This document shows, one piece after another, positions 4,746-8,691 of a stretch of 8,691 bases of DNA. Within the stretch, counting starts at the first letter, position 1; every line of letters starts with the position of its first letter. Source of the stretch: JBCCWR01 sp039193385 (GTDB taxonomy: Bacteria; Verrucomicrobiota; Verrucomicrobiia; Methylacidiphilales; JBCCWR01); contig JBCCWR010000101.1 of assembly GCA_039193385.1 (NCBI GenBank), positions 1 through 8,691 on the forward strand. The letters run 5' to 3'. The translations under genes and the position numbers were made by a program. The notes below the pieces were generated by a model that was not told the DNA's origin, ran no database searches, and saw only the letters and a program-made list of their open reading frames with translations.

Positions 4746-6602
4746 ATGGAGGTTTTGCTAATTGCTCTTTTATCTGGATTAGGTTTCGTCATCGCTTACA
4801 ACACATATGGCCAATGGTTGGGGAAAAAAATTTTCCGGCTTTCTGCTGATGCTATCTGTCCTTCAGAAAAATTCAGGGATGATGTGGACTATGTGCCAAC
4901 CTCGAAAGCTGTGGTTTTTGGCCATCACTTTACGTCTATAGCCGGAACCGGACCCATTGTCGGACCTGCTATTGCTATCATGTGGGGCTGGTTACCTGCT
5001 CTGCTATGGGTGTTACTCGGCTCTATATTTATCGGCGCGGTTCATGACTTTGGAGCTCTGGTTGTTAGCTTACGTCATAGCGGACGTTCTGTCGGGGATG
5101 TGGCTGGTGACTTACTCAATACGCGAGTGCGTCTTCTGTTTTTACTAGTTCTTTTTGTTGCGCTTATGATCGTGCTAGCCATCTTTGGCTTGGTTATTGC
5201 ATCCGTATTCAAAATGTATCCATCCGCCATCTTCCCATGCATGGTACAAATTCCACTTTCCATCGCCATTGGTTACTGGCTACACAAAAAAGGAAAAGGA
5301 TTGATGATGCCGAGCTTAATTGCGCTCAGCTTGATGTATTTATCGGTTGTTTTTGGTGATTTCAGCATTCTCGGCCAATTCAATGAAGCTTTGGCCGCAT
5401 GGCCATTATGGCTCTGGGTCGTCGTATTATTAGCCTATTCTTATCTGGCTTCAGTGCTACCCGTTTGGCTTTTGTTACAACCTAGAGATTTTATTAATTC
5501 CCTGCAGCTTGTCTCGGCCATCGTTCTTATAATCATAGGATTAGCGGCGGCGGCTTTGATCGGCGGTGCTTCCATAGGAAATGAGCCTAGAACAGAACTC
5601 TCCATGGCCGCCCCTATCATTAATATGAACCCACATGGAGCACCAGCCATTATGCCTTTTCTTTTCATCACTATAGCCTGCGGTGCCATCAGTGGTTTTC
5701 ACTGCATGGTCAGTAGCGGAACTAGCAGCAAGCAACTTAAGTCAGAGAAAGATGCCAAGATGGTTGGTTATGGTGCTATGCTGACGGAAGCTTTTTTTGC
5801 CACTTTGGTTCTCCTGGCGTGCGCGGCGGGTCTTGGTCTTGGTGTTATTGGAGAAAATAATCAATTATTAACAGGTAAAGAAGCCTGGTTAGATCATTAC
5901 AGTTCCTGGTCGAGCGCCGGTGGCTTAGGTGCAAAGATCGGAGCTTTTGTCGAAGGATCATCCAATTTCATCAAAGCCCTTGGCATTCCCGAATCTGTTA
6001 CCTTAGCTCTGATGGGTGTGCTTGTGGCCTCTTTTGCAGGAACAACATTAGATACTGCCTGTCGTTTAAAACGCTATGTTGTTCAGGAGTTAGGACGCAT
6101 GGCCTCTACAGCATGGAATAACTCTGATAACAATGAAAACAAATCAAACCCTATCGATTTTTTACAGAATAAATATATAGCAACTTTCATCGCGGTCATT
6201 TTTGCCCTGTTGCTGGCATCCGTGCCACCAGCAGGGCAGGAGTGGAGTTTGGAAACAAGTGGTAAAGGAGGACTGCTCCTTTGGCCTCTATTTGGCGCTA
6301 CCAATCAGTTACTCGGTGGCTTGTCATTTATTGTTATTATTTTTTATCTATGGCGAAGACAACTCCCTGTCTGGTTCCTAGTATTACCTGCTCTATTTAT
6401 GCTCATTATACCTTTCTGGGCCATGTGGTCGCAAATTTTCAGTACCAATGAGGCTTCGTGGCAAACTCAAAATAACTGGCTACTTATCGCTATAGGTCTT
6501 TTAACTTTGGCTCTTGAGATATGGATCATCATTGAAGCTATTCTCCTTTTTCCTAAAGTTAAGGGGAAGCTAAAAGAAAATGCTACGACTGCTCAAAATT
6601 AA
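4746..6602 (+). CDS. cstA: CstA family transporter (pyruvate/peptide uptake)
   Basis: CstA proteins are inner-membrane transporters first linked to peptide use in carbon starvation. E. coli relatives CstA and BtsT take up pyruvate. The 618 residues form many hydrophobic segments, from residue 2 to about 601, and the protein is shorter than E. coli CstA (about 700). Family motifs are clear: DDVDYVPTSK (45-54), FGHHFTSIAGTGPIVGPAIA (58-77), VHDFGALVVSLRHSGRS (99-115), QPRDF (245-249), SGFHCMVSSGTSSKQL (316-331), AGTTLDTACRLKRY (431-444) and WPLFGATNQLLGGL (513-526). The substrate cannot be read from sequence. ATG 4746 has no ribosome binding site before it. Instead GGAGG overlaps the start codon itself (4748-4752), so the real start could differ slightly. 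The gene is divergent from the sigma operon and its stop overlaps that of the kinase. Confidence 0.93.
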   Translation: MEVLLIALLSGLGFVIAYNTYGQWLGKKIFRLSADAICPSEKFRDDVDYVPTSKAVVFGHHFTSIAGTGPIVGPAIAIMWGWLPALLWVLLGSIFIGAVHDFGALVVSLRHSGRSVGDVAGDLLNTRVRLLFLLVLFVALMIVLAIFGLVIASVFKMYPSAIFPCMVQIPLSIAIGYWLHKKGKGLMMPSLIALSLMYLSVVFGDFSILGQFNEALAAWPLWLWVVVLLAYSYLASVLPVWLLLQPRDFINSLQLVSAIVLIIIGLAAAALIGGASIGNEPRTELSMAAPIINMNPHGAPAIMPFLFITIACGAISGFHCMVSSGTSSKQLKSEKDAKMVGYGAMLTEAFFATLVLLACAAGLGLGVIGENNQLLTGKEAWLDHYSSWSSAGGLGAKIGAFVEGSSNFIKALGIPESVTLALMGVLVASFAGTTLDTACRLKRYVVQELGRMASTAWNNSDNNENKSNPIDFLQNKYIATFIAVIFALLLASVPPAGQEWSLETSGKGGLLLWPLFGATNQLLGGLSFIVIIFYLWRRQLPVWFLVLPALFMLIIPFWAMWSQIFSTNEASWQTQNNWLLIAIGLLTLALEIWIIIEAILLFPKVKGKLKENATTAQN

Positions 6603-8691
6603 TTCTTAGGCTTTTGTAAGCTCGCTTCAAGAGTTTCACAAATTTTTGCCTTCATGTCTTTAATAGAAAAAGGCTTCTGCAGCATGAAACATTCACCTTG
6701 AAAGTCCTTCTGAGATTTAAGCACATCGGCAGAATAACCGGACATGAAAAGAACAGCTATATTTGGGTGAATTTCCACTATCTTTTTTGATAAATCATAG
6801 CCGTTCATTTCCGGCATGACCACATCTGTCATGAGAATATGGATAGGCTTTTGATAATCTTTTGCTACACGAATGGCATCATGGGGGCTATGAGATGAAA
6901 GTGTATTGTATCCCAACCGGGTCAGCATAGATTTCGTCATATCAAGCATGGCTTGCTCATCTTCTACCACAAGTATCGTTTCTGAACCTTGCGAAGAAAC
7001 AGATTCTTCAATGACGATTATGCTCTCTTTTTCAAATGAAATCTGGCGAGGCAAAAAGATATTAAAAGTAGTACCTGTATTCGGTTCACTTTCTACGCTA
7101 ATGGCACCTTTGTTTTGGTTGATTATGCCGTAAACCGTAGCAAGCCCTAAACCGGTACCCTTACCAATGGACTTGGTGGTATAGAAAGGCTCAAAAAGAT
7201 TATTCATCGTTTTTTCATCCATACCGCTGCCATTGTCACGAATCGATAATAAAACGCAGTCTGTAATAATACCCTGAGGCAGTATATTCTTACTTCTCTC
7301 CTTCACTCTGAGATTTTTTGTTTCGATCATGATTTCACCATAGTCAGCAATGGCATCACGTGCATTCACACATAGGTTTGTCACAATCTGATCAACCTGA
7401 GAAGGATCCATCAATATGGGCCACAGGTCTTTAGCAGGATCGAATTTCAAAGTAATCTGCTCACCAATGAGACGTTGCAGCATACCAATCATCTTGGCCA
7501 CTGATTCATTTAGATCAATCACCTTGGGTTGAATCACTTGCTTGCGTGCATACGTCAAAAGTTGACCCGTAAGATTGGCCGAACGTTTGGCAGCACTCTT
7601 GATCTGATTCAAATCATCATAAATCATTTCAGAAGGCTCAACTTGACTCATGATAAGATCTGTATGCCCTAGAATAACACCCAGCATGTTATTAAAGTCA
7701 TGAGCCACCCCGCCTGCCAGCCGACCAATAGCTTCCATTTTCTGAGCATGATTGAGCTGATCCTCTAAGCGTTTGCTCTCTTTCTCAATCTTCTTTTGCT
7801 CAGTTACATCAAAGAAAATAACAAGGCCTGCCTTAACGTTTTTGTCATCATCATAGATGGGTGTGGCGTTGAACCATACAACAACATCATCATTCTCAGA
7901 ACGACGTATCATGTATTCTCCAGTAAAAGCTTCCCCATATAAAATAGCTCGAGCCAATGGGATTTGATGTCTTTTCAAAGGCTTTTTCGTTTGTATATCC
8001 AATAAATTCCATGTCTCGGCGTATTGATTGATATCTCTAGCTTGAATCTCTTCCTGACTCGATTTCCCCATAATCAACAAGCCTGCTTTATTGACATAAC
8101 GAAGTCTGCCATCAGGAGCATCCGCAATCGCAATGCCTGCATGGCTTTTATCCATGGCTACTTGAAGAATGGCACGAGTTTCCTCCAACGCCTCAGAAGC
8201 TTCTTTTCTTTTCGTTATATTGATATCAAAGCAGAAAAATTCTCTATTCTCATTATCGCAAGTAATGATGGCTATACTGCTAAGAGCCCAAATGAAGCTG
8301 CCATCTTTTCTTTTATAGAGATATTCTCTCGTCGGTAATGAATCCTGATGATACTTCGCTGAGGCTAGAAGCTTCAAAAATGCCACGGCCTCTTCAGGAG
8401 GAAAAATCAAATCCGTTATTTTACTGCCTATAGCTTCTTTTTCAGAATATCCATAGAAAGCTTCACTGGCCTTGTTCCAAAAAGTAATGGTTCCATCAGC
8501 TTTAAAAGTATGAATAGCGACCTGATCGATTCTATTTAAAATATAGTTTTGACGAACATAGGACTTTTGGAATCGCTGCTCCGTCTGCTCGCGTTGCATT
8601 TCCGTAGAAACTCTATGTAAAAAAAGTTTTAAAATTCTTTTAATAAAACGAGAGTCTTTTACAGGCTTGGAATCAACGCATGTGATTAAAC
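6599..8691 (-). CDS. Hybrid sensor histidine kinase (GAF end-PAS-PAS-HisKA-HATPase-REC), 5' end outside the window
   Basis: This appears to be a cytoplasmic signalling kinase, with no membrane segment in the visible part. An ATG lies at 8599, but the frame stays open from there to the edge. Its 30 extra residues (starting LITCVDSKPV and ending FLHRVSTE) resemble the end of a GAF domain, so the gene begins outside. Numbering from Met at 8599: PAS1 about 22-130, PAS2 about 140-268, a short coiled linker, HisKA with phospho-acceptor His300 (GGVAHDFNNML), and HATPase with the N box LCVNARDAI (409-417), DNGSGM (455-460), FEPFYTTK and GKGTGLGLA. A C-terminal receiver (about 541-660) has acidic EDE 546-548, acceptor Asp592, Ser620 and Lys642. 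There is no DNA-binding output domain, so the phosphoryl group probably passes to another protein. PAS ligands are not predictable. Its stop overlaps that of convergent cstA by four bases. Confidence 0.93.
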   Translation of the reverse strand, partial: LITCVDSKPVKDSRFIKRILKLFLHRVSTEMQREQTEQRFQKSYVRQNYILNRIDQVAIHTFKADGTITFWNKASEAFYGYSEKEAIGSKITDLIFPPEEAVAFLKLLASAKYHQDSLPTREYLYKRKDGSFIWALSSIAIITCDNENREFFCFDINITKRKEASEALEETRAILQVAMDKSHAGIAIADAPDGRLRYVNKAGLLIMGKSSQEEIQARDINQYAETWNLLDIQTKKPLKRHQIPLARAILYGEAFTGEYMIRRSENDDVVVWFNATPIYDDDKNVKAGLVIFFDVTEQKKIEKESKRLEDQLNHAQKMEAIGRLAGGVAHDFNNMLGVILGHTDLIMSQVEPSEMIYDDLNQIKSAAKRSANLTGQLLTYARKQVIQPKVIDLNESVAKMIGMLQRLIGEQITLKFDPAKDLWPILMDPSQVDQIVTNLCVNARDAIADYGEIMIETKNLRVKERSKNILPQGIITDCVLLSIRDNGSGMDEKTMNNLFEPFYTTKSIGKGTGLGLATVYGIINQNKGAISVESEPNTGTTFNIFLPRQISFEKESIIVIEESVSSQGSETILVVEDEQAMLDMTKSMLTRLGYNTLSSHSPHDAIRVAKDYQKPIHILMTDVVMPEMNGYDLSKKIVEIHPNIAVLFMSGYSADVLKSQKDFQGECFMLQKPFSIKDMKAKICETLEASLQKPKN

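Overview
The window is a compact, AT-leaning bacterial chromosomal segment made of housekeeping and transport genes. There is no phage module, insertion sequence, CRISPR array, rRNA or tRNA that I could recognise. The best lineage clue is the sigma factor: a short sigma-70 protein with no region 1.1, whose region 2-3 wording resembles sigma factors of Verrucomicrobiota and other PVC bacteria. The eukaryote-like wording of the adenine phosphoribosyltransferase fits that loosely. The assignment comes from remembered family sequences, not a search, so treat it as a lead (roughly 50-60% confidence).

Left part (1-596): a 78-residue unrecognised ORF on the minus strand (3-239) has a good ribosome binding site and a plausible promoter. 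It is followed by about 357 bases without a convincing gene. Plus-strand block (597-3025): purC (SAICAR synthase, purine synthesis) overlaps by 4 bases a XerC/XerD-type tyrosine recombinase. After a 60-base gap comes an MsrA methionine sulfoxide reductase with an export signal. Minus-strand block (4417 down to 3028): a sigma-70 family factor followed by apt (adenine phosphoribosyltransferase, purine salvage), overlapping by 20 bases. The apt and msrA stop codons face each other two bases apart.

Centre (4418-4745): an AT-rich divergent promoter region holding a partly duplicated two-part motif and a 22-base palindrome. Right part: a CstA-family transporter (4746-6602, plus) runs tail to tail into a large hybrid histidine kinase on the minus strand, their stop codons overlapping. 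The kinase carries two PAS domains, a HisKA/HATPase core and a receiver. Its reading frame stays open through the right edge, and the extra residues look like the end of a GAF domain, so the visible gene is a 5'-truncated part of a longer sensor.

Functionally the genes cover purine synthesis and salvage, chromosome dimer resolution, oxidative protein repair, transcription initiation, uptake of pyruvate or peptides, and signal transduction. Two overlapping pairs (purC-xer, sigma-apt) suggest translational coupling. I see no evidence for a novel multi-gene system. The most useful second looks are the duplicated regulatory region at 4480-4593, the cut-off GAF end of the kinase, and the unexplained 240-596 interval.
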